The translations under genes were made by a program, and so were the position numbers. The notes beneath the pieces are model-generated. The model did no database searches. It saw only the letters and a program-made list of their open reading frames with translations, and was not told where the DNA came from. This document shows, one piece after another, positions 1-6,714 of a stretch of DNA of 10,524 nt (the stretch's first letter is position 1; each line of letters begins with the position of its first letter). The DNA is from Paracoccaceae bacterium (GTDB taxonomy: Bacteria > Pseudomonadota > Alphaproteobacteria > Rhodobacterales > Rhodobacteraceae): assembly GCA_007134805.1 (NCBI GenBank), contig SLKB01000285.1:1-10524 (forward strand), written 5' to 3'.

Positions 1-642
1 CTGGACCACGCCCTCGCCTTGCGGCGCGGTGTCACCATCGCCTGTCGCGGGCTGATCATCCTCGCGCCGGGGGCGCGGTTTGCGCCGGTTGGCAGGTTTG
101 GGCTTGGGCGTCTGCTCAGGCTCTGCCTCGGTCGACAGGGATGCGCTACTTTCTGGCGTCTCGACCAGGACGCCGTTTTCGGTGCCGTCGCTGACATCTT
201 GGACCGAAAAACTGTCATGGCTGGTCGCCGCTCTCGCGGGTTCCGCCTCCTGACGCGCCGGCTGCTGCTGCGGGGCCGGTTCGTCATCGCTGCGCCGATT
301 ATCCTGGCGGCGCTGATTCGCGTTTGCACGCTCTTCCTGCAGATGGCGATTGCGGTCTTCCTGCTGCTGGCGACGCGCTTCCTGCTCGGCCTGCATCTCG
401 CGCTGGGCCTGCGCCAGCATGCGGGTGTAATGCTCGGCATGCTGTTGGAAGTTCTCTGCTGCAACGCGATCGTTCGAAAGTTGTGCGTCTCTCGCAAGAA
501 CTTGATATTTCTCGATAATCTGCTGAGGCGTTCCGCGCACCTTGCCTTCTGGGCCAGAACTGTCAAAGACGCGGTTGACAATATTGCCGAGCGATTTCGG
601 CCGGTTCGATTTCGAACGCGAACGTTTGTTGGGTGATCTCAT
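1..642 (-). CDS. DUF4167 domain-containing protein (partial, C-terminus beyond left edge)
   Basis: The reading frame is open from an ATG at 642 down to base 1 (214 codons, no stop), so the C-terminus lies outside the window. The N-terminus is very basic (MRSPNKRSRSKSNR). It is followed by a conserved helical block at about residues 15-75 with the segments NIVNRVFDSSGPEGKVRG, TPQQIIEKYQ and AAENFQQHAEHYTR, which I recognise as the alphaproteobacterial DUF4167 domain. From about residue 80 the chain becomes low-complexity: Gln/Glu/Arg-rich, then acidic Pro/Ser-rich, then a Lys/Arg/Pro-rich patch near residues 185-200. No signal peptide or membrane segment is visible. The function is not established. 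The basic ends, disordered tail and position behind prfA-prmC make RNA or ribosome association a reasonable guess only. The start is supported by the family N-terminus; the Shine-Dalgarno upstream is weak. Confidence 0.88.
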   Translation of the reverse strand, partial: MRSPNKRSRSKSNRPKSLGNIVNRVFDSSGPEGKVRGTPQQIIEKYQVLARDAQLSNDRVAAENFQQHAEHYTRMLAQAQREMQAEQEARRQQQEDRNRHLQEERANANQRRQDNRRSDDEPAPQQQPARQEAEPARAATSHDSFSVQDVSDGTENGVLVETPESSASLSTEAEPEQTPKPKPANRRKPRPRREDDQPATGDGDTAPQGEGVVQ

Positions 643-855
643 TCTCTGTTTTGTCCTGCCGTGTCGGGCATGATGTGCAGCCTGCACCTTTGCAAACCCT
701 TTTCAGGGTCACCCAGGCTGCTGAATGGGAATTATCAGTTCAGCGCGCCACCGGCGCGTCTTCCTGTATCCTTGATGTGCCATGGCTTCAGCGCCATGGC
801 AAGCCCTCTGCCCGTAAAAATTCACTCAATTTCCCCCAATATCGCGGAATTCTTC
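643..855 (-). promoter_or_regulatory. Intergenic leader between prmC and DUF4167 with four inverted repeats
   Basis: This 213-bp gap has no credible gene. Read on the minus strand toward DUF4167 it holds four short inverted repeats in order. At 801-778 is a 9-bp stem TGCCATGGC with a 6-nt loop. At 758-744 is a 6-bp GC stem with a 3-nt loop. At 709-696 ACCCT and AGGGT flank a GAAA loop. At 687-675 GTGCAG and CTGCAC flank one base. None is followed by a T-run, so I do not call a Rho-independent terminator. A GATAAT hexamer at about 737-732 could be a -10 element but has no convincing -35 partner. The gap may be a 5' leader with its own promoter, or a processed spacer in a prfA-prmC-DUF4167 transcript. 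Confidence 0.4.
778..801. repeat. Inverted repeat, 9-bp stem with 6-nt loop
   Basis: TGCCATGGC at 778-786 is the exact reverse complement of GCCATGGCA at 793-801, with TTCAGC between. Each arm also contains the self-complementary octamer GCCATGGC, so this is both a hairpin and a direct repeat of that octamer. It lies 55 bp past the prmC stop codon. No poly-T follows on either strand, so it is not a classic intrinsic terminator. It could stabilise the 3' end of the prfA-prmC message or act as a binding site. Confidence 0.6.
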
Positions 856-1716
856 TCATTCATATGCAAGTGCCGCTTGATTTCGGCCCATCACCACGCG
901 GTCGCGCCCATCCAGATCGCGGAGGATCTGGAGTTCCATAAACCCTGCCTTTGCCAGGAATTCCCGAACATCCGCGCCCTGGCTTGGCCCGATTTCGACC
1001 ATCAGCCACCCGCCGGTCACCAGATGCGCACGCGCACGCGCAGAAATTTGCCGATATGCAACAAGCCCGCGTCCGTCATCGTCGTGTGGCACCAGCGCCA
1101 TGCGCGGCTCCCAGAGCCGAACATCCTCGGCAAGTTCGGCATGTTCCTGCGCCGATAGATATGGCGGATTTGACACGATCAGGTCAAAGCGCCCCGAAAT
1201 CCCGTCAAGCCAATCCGCCACAATCCACTCTGCCCGATCCGCAAGTCCGAGGGCGCGGGCGTTCCCTTGCGCAACGTCAAGCGCAGTTCGGGACAGATCG
1301 GTGCCGACACCTTGTGCCTGTGGGCGCTCGGCCAGAAGGCTCAGCAGGATCGCGCCCGAACCAGTGCCAAGGTCCAGCACGCGCGAAAACGACTGTCCCA
1401 GGGCGGCCGCGATCAAGATTTCAGTTTCGGGTCGGGGATCAAGCACATCGGAGGTCACGCGAAACCCGCGCCCCCAGAAAAGCCTCTGGCCCGTGATCTG
1501 GGCAACCGGTTGTTGGCGCGCGCGCGCCGCAATTGCCGCGCAGAAACGCTGCCGCTGCGCATCGTTGACAGGATCGGTCATGGCAAGCAGCAGGCGCGCC
1601 GCGTCCACGCCCAGCGCATGGGCCATGAGCCGGCGCGCATCCCGTGGCGCGCCCTCGATCCCCGCTGCGCGGAGCCTGGCCACACCCGCCTCCAGCAACG
1701 AACGCGCGTTGCTCAT
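856..1716 (-). CDS. prmC: Peptide chain release factor N5-glutamine methyltransferase PrmC (HemK)
   Basis: This 286-residue protein has the normal PrmC length. It uses S-adenosylmethionine to methylate the GGQ glutamine of release factors 1 and 2 in the cytoplasm, which raises termination efficiency. An N-terminal helical substrate-binding domain covers about residues 1-85. The Rossmann methyltransferase core follows, with the conserved RPETE at 95-99, the SAM-binding motif VLDLGTGSG at 113-121, an acidic residue D140 at the end of the second strand, and the diagnostic catalytic NPPY at 183-186. The ATG at 1716 overlaps the prfA TGA (ATGA at 1716-1713), so the enzyme is translationally coupled to its own substrate, RF1. 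This gene order is common in bacteria. No defects are seen. Confidence 0.97.
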   Translation of the reverse strand: MSNARSLLEAGVARLRAAGIEGAPRDARRLMAHALGVDAARLLLAMTDPVNDAQRQRFCAAIAARARQQPVAQITGQRLFWGRGFRVTSDVLDPRPETEILIAAALGQSFSRVLDLGTGSGAILLSLLAERPQAQGVGTDLSRTALDVAQGNARALGLADRAEWIVADWLDGISGRFDLIVSNPPYLSAQEHAELAEDVRLWEPRMALVPHDDDGRGLVAYRQISARARAHLVTGGWLMVEIGPSQGADVREFLAKAGFMELQILRDLDGRDRVVMGRNQAALAYE

Positions 1717-2768
1717 GCCTCCATCTCGGCGAGGCGCGCGGCCTGATCGGCGGCGGTCAGCGCATCGATCACCTCATCAAGATCTCCCTGCATCACTGCG
1801 TCGAGCTTGTAGAGCGTCAGGTTGATGCGGTGATCAGTCACGCGGCCCTGCGGGAAATTATAGGTCCGGATCCGCTCGGAGCGGTCGCCAGAGCCAACCT
1901 GCGCCTTGCGGGCGCTTGCACGCTGATCGGCCAAACGCTGGCGTTCGAGATCATAGAGCTTGGCGCGCAGGACCTGCATCGCAAGCATCCGGTTCTGGTG
2001 CTGCGATTTCTCGGAAGAGGTCACCACGATTCCGCTGGGCATATGCGTGATCCGCACGGCCGAGTCCGTCGTGTTGACATGCTGCCCCCCCGCCCCCGAG
2101 GCGCGCATGGTGTCGATCCGCAGGTCGGATGTGGGAATGTCGATATCGACTGCTTCGGCCTCGGGCAGGACCGCGACCGTCGCGGCCGAGGTGTGGATGC
2201 GGCCGCCCGATTCCGTTACGGGCACGCGCTGGACGCGATGGACACCGGATTCGAACTTCAGCCGCGCGAACACCCCTTCGCCCGCAATCCGCATCACAGC
2301 CTCGCGTAGGCCCCCAAGTTCCGTCTCGGACAGGGTGATGAGTTGCACCTGCCAGCCGCGCGCCTCGGCGTAGCGCTGATACATGCGCATGAGATCGGCC
2401 GCGAAGAGCCCTGCCTCATCCCCGCCAGTGCCCGGGCGCAACTCGATCAGCGCGGGGCGGGCGTCGGCTGCGTCCTTGGGCAGAAGCGCGCGGCGCAGCA
2501 ATTTCTCGAGCGTAGGCAGATCGGCCTCGATGCGCGCGAGTTCCTCGCGGGCGAGGGCGGCCATTTCGGGGTCAGACATCATCGTCTGCGCCTCGGCGCG
2601 ATCACGGATCGCTTTCTGCCAGGCCTCGATTTGGGCGACGACGGGCTTCAGTTCGGAGTATTCGCGCGTGAGCACGGCGATATCCTCGCCCGAGGCCCCC
2701 TCCATCAGGCGCGCCTCGATGTAGCCGAATCGGCGGGTGATCTGCTTGAGCGTGTCGGGTTGAAACAT
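1713..2768 (-). CDS. prfA: Peptide chain release factor 1 (RF1)
   Basis: This cytoplasmic factor recognises UAA and UAG in the ribosomal A site and triggers peptidyl-tRNA hydrolysis. With the ATG at 2768 the product is 351 residues, close to the usual RF1 length. The open frame continues upstream to 2900, but that extension is out of character for the family and would run into the divergent gene's start. Key motifs are the GGDE of domain 2 ([10 protein letters not shown] at 111-120), the RF1-specific stop-codon tripeptide PVT at 183-185 (RF2 would carry SPF), and the catalytic GGQ at 227-229 within [17 protein letters not shown]229 is the expected PrmC methylation target. AGGCAGGG at 2777-2770 serves as the ribosome binding site. 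The gene overlaps prmC by 4 bp and is divergent from the CNNM gene. Confidence 0.97.
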   Translation of the reverse strand: MFQPDTLKQITRRFGYIEARLMEGASGEDIAVLTREYSELKPVVAQIEAWQKAIRDRAEAQTMMSDPEMAALAREELARIEADLPTLEKLLRRALLPKDAADARPALIELRPGTGGDEAGLFAADLMRMYQRYAEARGWQVQLITLSETELGGLREAVMRIAGEGVFARLKFESGVHRVQRVPVTESGGRIHTSAATVAVLPEAEAVDIDIPTSDLRIDTMRASGAGGQHVNTTDSAVRITHMPSGIVVTSSEKSQHQNRMLAMQVLRAKLYDLERQRLADQRASARKAQVGSGDRSERIRTYNFPQGRVTDHRINLTLYKLDAVMQGDLDEVIDALTAADQAARLAEMEA

Positions 2769-2898
2769 GCCCTGCCTGATGGCCAAAAGCAGCGCAGGCG
2801 TCAAGACATGCGCGCATGGGCGGGCTGGACGGGCGACGGCGCTGCCCGTAAAGTCGCGAATGATTGGGTCTGCGCCCGGTTTCGAGGATCTGAACATC
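2769..2898. promoter_or_regulatory. Divergent intergenic region between prfA and the CNNM-family gene
   Basis: These 130 bp separate two start codons pointing away from each other, so promoters for both operons are expected here. Its most notable element is a perfect 12-bp palindrome, CATGCGCGCATG at 2807-2818. A minus-strand TTGACG at 2804-2799 resembles a -35 box, but 17 bp on there is only CATCAG, and that spacing would put the transcription start on the prfA start codon. I therefore assign no exact promoter. A GAGGAT ribosome binding site for the plus-strand gene lies at 2884-2889. Confidence 0.5.
2807..2818. repeat. Perfect 12-bp palindrome CATGCGCGCATG
   Basis: CATGCG at 2807-2812 is the exact reverse complement of CGCATG at 2813-2818. 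It lies about 40 bp upstream of the prfA start and 80 bp upstream of the CNNM gene start, in their shared promoter region. It could be a site for a dimeric regulator. CG-rich palindromes also arise by chance in GC-rich DNA. Confidence 0.45.
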
Positions 2899-4227
2899 AT
2901 GGGCGAGATCGCCGCCTATCTTGACACAGCCTTCTGGGTCACTGTGCTCGGCATTCTGGGGCTTCTCATCGTATCGGGCTTCTTTTCAGGTTCGGAGACA
3001 GCGCTGACTGCATCAAGCAGGGGCAAGCTGAAGGCGCAGGCCGACAAGGGCGCGATCGGGGCCGAGCGCGCGCTTGCACTGACCGATGACACCGAAAGGT
3101 TGATCGGCGCGATCCTGCTTGGCAACAACCTCGTCAATATCCTCGCCGCCTCTCTGGCGACCGCGCTTTTCACGAAACTTTTCGGTGACAGCGGCGTAGC
3201 GCTCGCGACACTGGTGATGACGCTCCTTGTGCTGATCTTCGCCGAGGTGTTGCCCAAGACCTACGCGATCTCGACGCCTGAAAGCGCAGCGATGCGTGTG
3301 GCCCCTGCCCTGCGAGTGGTGGTGGCGGTCTTCTCGCCCGTCGTGACGGTGGTGCGATGGGTGGTACGGCGGGTGCTGGCGCTCTTCGGTGTCCGGATCG
3401 ACCCCGACAGCAACATCATGTCTGTTCATGAAGAGATTGCCGGGACCCTTGCGCTCGGGCATTCGAGCGGGTCGGTCGAGAAGGAGCATCGGGACAGGCT
3501 TCTGGGCGCGCTTGACCTATCAGAACGCACGGTCGAGGAAATCATGCGCCATCGCAGCCAGATCGAAACCGTGAATGCCGACGACCCGATCGCGGATGTG
3601 ATCGCCCAATGCATCAATTCGCCACACTCGCGCCTGCCGCTCTACCGCGAGGATCCCGAGAACATTATCGGCGTGCTCTATGCGCGCGACCTCGTGCGCG
3701 AGATGCATCGCCTCGTGCTCGACGCAGGCGGCGATTACGCGGCAATCGACCAGCTCGATATCGCGGGGCTGTCCCGCACCCCGTATTTCGTCCCCGAGAC
3801 GACCCCGCTTGACGAGCAGATGCAGGAATTCCTGCGCCTGCGCCGCCATTTCGCCCTCGTCGTCGACGAATACGGGGCCCTGCACGGTCTGATCACGCTG
3901 GAAGACATCCTCGAGGAGATCGTGGGCGAGATCGAGGATGAATACGACACCACTCACGCGCCCGAGGTAGAGTGGACCGAGAGCGGCGAGGTCCTTGTCG
4001 ACGGTGCCATGACAATCCGCGATCTGAACCGCACTATGGACTGGTCCCTGCCCGATGAAGAGGCGGTGACTGTCGCGGGTCTCGTGATCCACGAGGCGCA
4101 GACAATTCCTGACGAGGGGCAGGTGTTTTCCTTCCATTCCTGCCGATTCAAGGTGCTTGCGCGCGAAGGCAACCGGATCACCCGTTTGAGCATCCGCAAC
4201 ACCGAGGACCCTCCGGCGCATGGCTGA
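2899..4227 (+). CDS. CNNM/CorC-family membrane protein (DUF21, CBS pair, CorC_HlyC domain)
   Basis: This 442-residue inner-membrane protein belongs to the CNNM/CorC family ('HlyC/CorC family transporter'), whose studied members are linked to Mg2+ export or homeostasis. The DUF21/CNNM domain spans about residues 8-190, with hydrophobic segments near 11-29, 70-92, 98-118 and 136-163. It contains the conserved [10 protein letters not shown] at 29-38, GNNLVN at 75-80 and EVLPK at 116-120. Two CBS repeats follow at about 213-272 and 290-350 ([10 protein letters not shown] and [14 protein letters not shown] in the second), and these usually bind adenine nucleotides. The CorC_HlyC domain covers about 357-436. 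The ATG at 2899 is chosen because GAGGAT lies 9 nt upstream and the family N-terminus begins here; the frame is open back to 2767. The 'hemolysin' name is historical. The exact substrate is unknown. Confidence 0.92.
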   Translation: MGEIAAYLDTAFWVTVLGILGLLIVSGFFSGSETALTASSRGKLKAQADKGAIGAERALALTDDTERLIGAILLGNNLVNILAASLATALFTKLFGDSGVALATLVMTLLVLIFAEVLPKTYAISTPESAAMRVAPALRVVVAVFSPVVTVVRWVVRRVLALFGVRIDPDSNIMSVHEEIAGTLALGHSSGSVEKEHRDRLLGALDLSERTVEEIMRHRSQIETVNADDPIADVIAQCINSPHSRLPLYREDPENIIGVLYARDLVREMHRLVLDAGGDYAAIDQLDIAGLSRTPYFVPETTPLDEQMQEFLRLRRHFALVVDEYGALHGLITLEDILEEIVGEIEDEYDTTHAPEVEWTESGEVLVDGAMTIRDLNRTMDWSLPDEEAVTVAGLVIHEAQTIPDEGQVFSFHSCRFKVLAREGNRITRLSIRNTEDPPAHG

Positions 4228-5071
4228 CCGTATCGCCTTGGTCTGCGCAAGCAATCACCCGGCGGTTCTGGCGGGCAATCTGATGCGCTCGCCCGATATC
4301 GGGGCCTCGGTGACGGATCCACATGTGATCACCGGAGCGCACTGTGCGGGCGCCGCGCATAATGCCGGATTGGAGGCCACCGATGCCGAGATCGTCGTTT
4401 TTGTGCATCAGGATGTATACCTGCCACGCGGGTGGTTTGCGTTACTCGACCAGCGCATCGCCGAGATCGAGGAACGCTACCCAGACTGGGCGGTCATCGG
4501 CGCCTACGGCGTCGCGCTGGACGGCGCCGGGTATGGGCCGGTCTGGTCGAGTTCCCTGAGCAGCATCGTGGGCCGCGTGGCGCTCGGGCCTGTTGCGGTC
4601 CAGTCGGTCGACGAATTGCTGATCGTGGTGCGTCGCGCCTCGGGGCTGCGTTTCGACGACGCGCTGCCCGGTTTTCACCTGCACGGGACAGATATCGTTG
4701 CCTCAGCCCGCGCAGCCGGGCTGGGAGCCTACGCGGCCAATCTGCCGCTCATCCATAATGACACCTACAAGGACCAGCTCGACGCGAGTTTCGGGCACGC
4801 CTATCGCTACATGCGACGCAAGTGGGCCGAGGCTCTACCCTTGCGCAGCCCCGTTATCAAGATCTCGAAAACCGGGCACCAGCTCTGGCGCGCGCGCTGG
4901 CACAATTTCACCGGACGCGCCGTACGACAGGACATGGCGCTCGACACAAGCCATGACGCCGAGGCGCTCGCGCGCGCCTGCGGCTGGGCCGATCTGCACT
5001 CCTGCCTGCAGGATCAGGCCGCCTTTCCAGTCGTAAGAGAGAGAAAGACATCCTCCAGATCGGCTTCCTGA
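4220..5071 (+). CDS. StrF-like GT-A glycosyltransferase family protein
   Basis: This is a 283-residue soluble protein resembling the 'glycosyltransferase like family' related to the streptomycin biosynthesis protein StrF (Pfam Glyco_tranf_2_5 type). The GT-A-like core covers about residues 1-185. It has a first strand [10 protein letters not shown], the characteristic VVFVHQDVYLP at 59-69 in the DxD position (H63-Q64-D65), WAVIGAYGVAL at 90-100, VDELLIVVRR at 130-139, and FHLHGTDIV at 152-160 with H179 as likely catalytic or metal-site residues. The C-terminal 100 residues are basic and not recognisable. The donor, acceptor and product are unknown, and no polysaccharide gene cluster surrounds it. 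It starts 8 bp inside the end of the CNNM gene, so the two are probably co-translated. GAGGA at 4204-4208 may serve as the ribosome binding site. Its last 58 bp are antisense to the neighbouring ABC ATPase gene. Confidence 0.78.
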   Translation: MADRIALVCASNHPAVLAGNLMRSPDIGASVTDPHVITGAHCAGAAHNAGLEATDAEIVVFVHQDVYLPRGWFALLDQRIAEIEERYPDWAVIGAYGVALDGAGYGPVWSSSLSSIVGRVALGPVAVQSVDELLIVVRRASGLRFDDALPGFHLHGTDIVASARAAGLGAYAANLPLIHNDTYKDQLDASFGHAYRYMRRKWAEALPLRSPVIKISKTGHQLWRARWHNFTGRAVRQDMALDTSHDAEALARACGWADLHSCLQDQAAFPVVRERKTSSRSAS

Positions 5072-5949
5072 GACGTGACATCCGTGATCACGCCGCCCGC
5101 CTCGGTCACAGCGGCCAGAAGCACGCCGGCAGTCACCTGCCCGCGCCGATAGGTCAACGTCAGCACGCCATCATCCCGTGCCTCAGCACTCACCCCTTCG
5201 GGCAGGCGCAGATCGGGCACGGGCCCGTCAAGATGCAGGACCAGCGTCTTCGCATCCAGCCTGCCCAGAAGTGCGGCCGTGCGGTCCCGCACCACCACCT
5301 TGCCATGGTTGATGATCGCGATCTCGTCGCACATGGCCTCGGCTTCTTCGAGGTAATGCGTCGTCAGGATGATGGTCATGCCCTGTTCATTGAGCATGCG
5401 CACATTGTCCCAGAGCATCTGACGCAGTTCAATATCGACCCCGGCGGTCGGCTCGTCGAGGACAAGAACCTGCGGCGCATGCACCATCGCCTTGCCCAGC
5501 AGAAGGCGGCGGCGCATCCCGCCAGAGAGCGTGCGCGCATAGGCCTCGGCCTTGTCGGCCAAACCGATCAGCGCAAGGATCGCATCAGTGCGGCGCTGCG
5601 CGCGCGGCACGCCATAGAGGCCCGCCTGCACTTCAAGCGCGCCGCGCGGGGTGAAGAACGGATCGATATTCAACTCCTGCGGCATGACCCCAATCGAGGC
5701 GCGCGACTGGCGCGGGTTCACGTCCTGATCGAAGCCCCAGATCAGGACCTGACCGGAGGTCTTGGTCACCAGCCCGGCAAGAATATTGATCAGCGTCGAT
5801 TTGCCGGCCCCGTTGGGGCCGAGAAGACCGAAGATGGACCCCTTCGGGATCGAAAGATCCACATCTTCAAGCGCGGTTTTCGGTAGCGCCCCTTTCGAGC
5901 CCGCATAGACCTTATTCAACCCCGTGATCTCGATCGCATTCTCGACCAT
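5014..5949 (-). CDS. ABC transporter ATP-binding protein, YadG-like (ABC-2 type)
   Basis: This 311-residue ATPase should bind the inner face of an ABC-2 type membrane permease and power export. Visible motifs are Walker A GPNGAGKST at 44-52, the Q-loop Q91, signature LSGGM at 141-145, Walker B VLVLDEP at 161-167 with catalytic E166, the D-loop AGVD at 169-172, and switch H198 in TTHYLEEAE. The segments around NIDPFFT, LYGVP and GVDIELR closely resemble E. coli YadG. Residues after about 225 form the usual small C-terminal accessory domain. The ATG at 5949 is preferred over an upstream start at 6003 because AGGGGG lies 5 nt before it and homologous N-termini start here. All catalytic elements look intact. 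No permease (YadH-like) gene is in the window, so the substrate cannot be guessed. Confidence 0.93.
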   Translation of the reverse strand: MVENAIEITGLNKVYAGSKGALPKTALEDVDLSIPKGSIFGLLGPNGAGKSTLINILAGLVTKTSGQVLIWGFDQDVNPRQSRASIGVMPQELNIDPFFTPRGALEVQAGLYGVPRAQRRTDAILALIGLADKAEAYARTLSGGMRRRLLLGKAMVHAPQVLVLDEPTAGVDIELRQMLWDNVRMLNEQGMTIILTTHYLEEAEAMCDEIAIINHGKVVVRDRTAALLGRLDAKTLVLHLDGPVPDLRLPEGVSAEARDDGVLTLTYRRGQVTAGVLLAAVTEAGGVITDVTSQEADLEDVFLSLTTGKAA

Positions 5950-6124
5950 GCCAGCCCCCTGCCATCTTGCTCTGTTGCGCGCTACATAAGCGCATTTGCA
6001 CAAATTGAAAGCGGCAGAGAGCGGCGCGACGGGTCGAACACGGGGTGCGCATGCTTGCGTCCAGGCGCTGAAGCATTAGCCTCTGGCTGGAAATCGAAAG
6101 CATTTCTGACAGAAAGGAGTCGCC
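5950..6124. promoter_or_regulatory. Divergent intergenic region with hairpin-rich leader of the DUF805 gene
   Basis: These 175 bp lie between the starts of the ABC ATPase (minus) and the DUF805 gene (plus) and should carry both promoters. I could not assign either with confidence. An imperfect palindrome ATTTG-CA-CAAAT occupies 5994-6005. On the plus strand three short inverted repeats precede the DUF805 start: ATGCTT at 6051-6056 with AAGCAT at 6071-6076 (extended by a GCG/CGC inner stem), AGCC/GGCT at 6078-6088, and TTTCT/AGAAA at 6103-6115. The last touches the AAGGAG ribosome binding site. Confidence 0.45.
6103..6119 (+). promoter_or_regulatory. Strong ribosome binding site overlapped by a small hairpin
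   Basis: AAGGAG at 6114-6119 lies 5 nt before the DUF805 ATG and fixes that start. TTTCT at 6103-6107 can pair with AGAAA at 6111-6115 across a GAC loop, covering the first two bases of the site. TTTC at 6103-6106 could instead pair with GAAA at 6096-6099, giving two mutually exclusive weak hairpins. The stems are short and A/T-rich, so a regulatory effect is speculative. Confidence 0.5.
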
Positions 6125-6625
6125 ATGCTGCCCTTGCTTACCTCTTTCGCCGGGCGCATCCCGCGCAGCCAGTTCTGGCTTGGTGTCGCGATCCTGTTCA
6201 TCGCAATGATCTTCGCCGCGATCATTGTGGGGACACTCTTCGGGCCATCCCAAGCCGGCCGGGTGGTAATGCTGCTCATCTCGCTCGGGGTCCTCTATCC
6301 GGCGGCAGCGCTTGCGACCAAGCGGCTCGCCGATCAGGGCAAGCCGCCGATGCCGCGGCTGGCGATCTATTTCGCGCCCGGTGCGCTCTTCTCGATCATC
6401 GATACCTTCCGGATCGGCTATCGCTCTGCGCCGGAAATCGGCCCGATGCACAACGGGGCCGAGTTGTCCGGAATGGAGATGATGCATGGCGGCGACATGC
6501 TCGTTCCCGGCCCCTTCGCGATGAGCCTTGCGGTGGTTTCCATGGTCGTGACGATCTGGGCGCTGGTCGAGCTTGGCGCATTGCGTGGCCGGTCGGGTGA
6601 CAGCGTCGCGCCCCCGGCGGGTTGA
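6125..6625 (+). CDS. DUF805 family small inner-membrane protein with Met/His-rich loop
   Basis: This 166-residue protein begins with FAGRIPRSQFWLG (residues 8-20), the typical 'GRhxRxxFW' opening of DUF805 proteins. KRLADQGKP at 66-74 matches their second conserved block. Four hydrophobic segments are visible at about 18-39, 45-66, 78-97 and 130-152, so it is an integral inner-membrane protein without a cleaved signal. The loop between the third and fourth segments (about 99-129) is unusual. It carries M108, H109, M117, M119, M120, H121 and M125, a density that suggests possible metal binding. The function of DUF805 is unknown. It is divergent from the ABC ATPase, so it is not in the same transcript, and 89 bp separate it from the next gene. 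Confidence 0.82.
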   Translation: MLPLLTSFAGRIPRSQFWLGVAILFIAMIFAAIIVGTLFGPSQAGRVVMLLISLGVLYPAAALATKRLADQGKPPMPRLAIYFAPGALFSIIDTFRIGYRSAPEIGPMHNGAELSGMEMMHGGDMLVPGPFAMSLAVVSMVVTIWALVELGALRGRSGDSVAPPAG

Positions 6626-6656
6626 GCCTGCCACCTCACGCCGCGCCCGTCGGCCC

Positions 6657-6684
6657 TTGTCTGCCTCGCAGGATCGGGTATGGT
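6657..6684 (+). promoter_or_regulatory. Candidate sigma-70-type promoter for the zf-CHCC/polA operon
   Basis: TTGTCT at 6657-6662 and TATGGT at 6679-6684 are separated by 16 bp and each match four of six consensus bases. A start near 6691 would give a leader of about 24 nt with the GAAAGG ribosome binding site at 6701-6706 in the right place for the ATG at 6715. The coherent spacing supports it. Short consensus matches are weak evidence, and the upstream gene might read through instead. Confidence 0.35.
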
Positions 6685-6714
6685 CCGGGACGGAATTCTT
6701 GAAAGGTCACAGCC

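Noticed and set aside
19..636. 205-residue plus-strand open frame at the left edge
   Set aside because: It is the antisense shadow of the DUF4167 gene, whose minus-strand frame matches a known family and is open to the window edge.
778..801. Intrinsic terminator after prmC
   Set aside because: The stem is good but no T-run follows on either strand.
2776..2804. Possible prfA promoter with TTGACG (2804-2799) as -35 on the minus strand
   Set aside because: The matching -10 would be CATCAG and the transcription start would fall on the start codon, which conflicts with the visible AGGCAGGG ribosome binding site.
2767..2900. Upstream extensions of both prfA (to 2900) and the CNNM gene (to 2767), making the two genes overlap head to head
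   Set aside because: Both true starts contain CATG, which reads as ATG on either strand and creates the false extensions. Family N-termini and ribosome binding sites support 2768 and 2899.
3520..4254. 244-residue minus-strand open frame opposite the CNNM gene
   Set aside because: Antisense shadow with no recognisable domain; the plus-strand frame has the full DUF21-CBS-CorC architecture.
5983..6010. Possible ABC ATPase promoter TTTCAA-16-TATGTA on the minus strand
   Set aside because: Each hexamer matches only three of six consensus positions, too weak to call.
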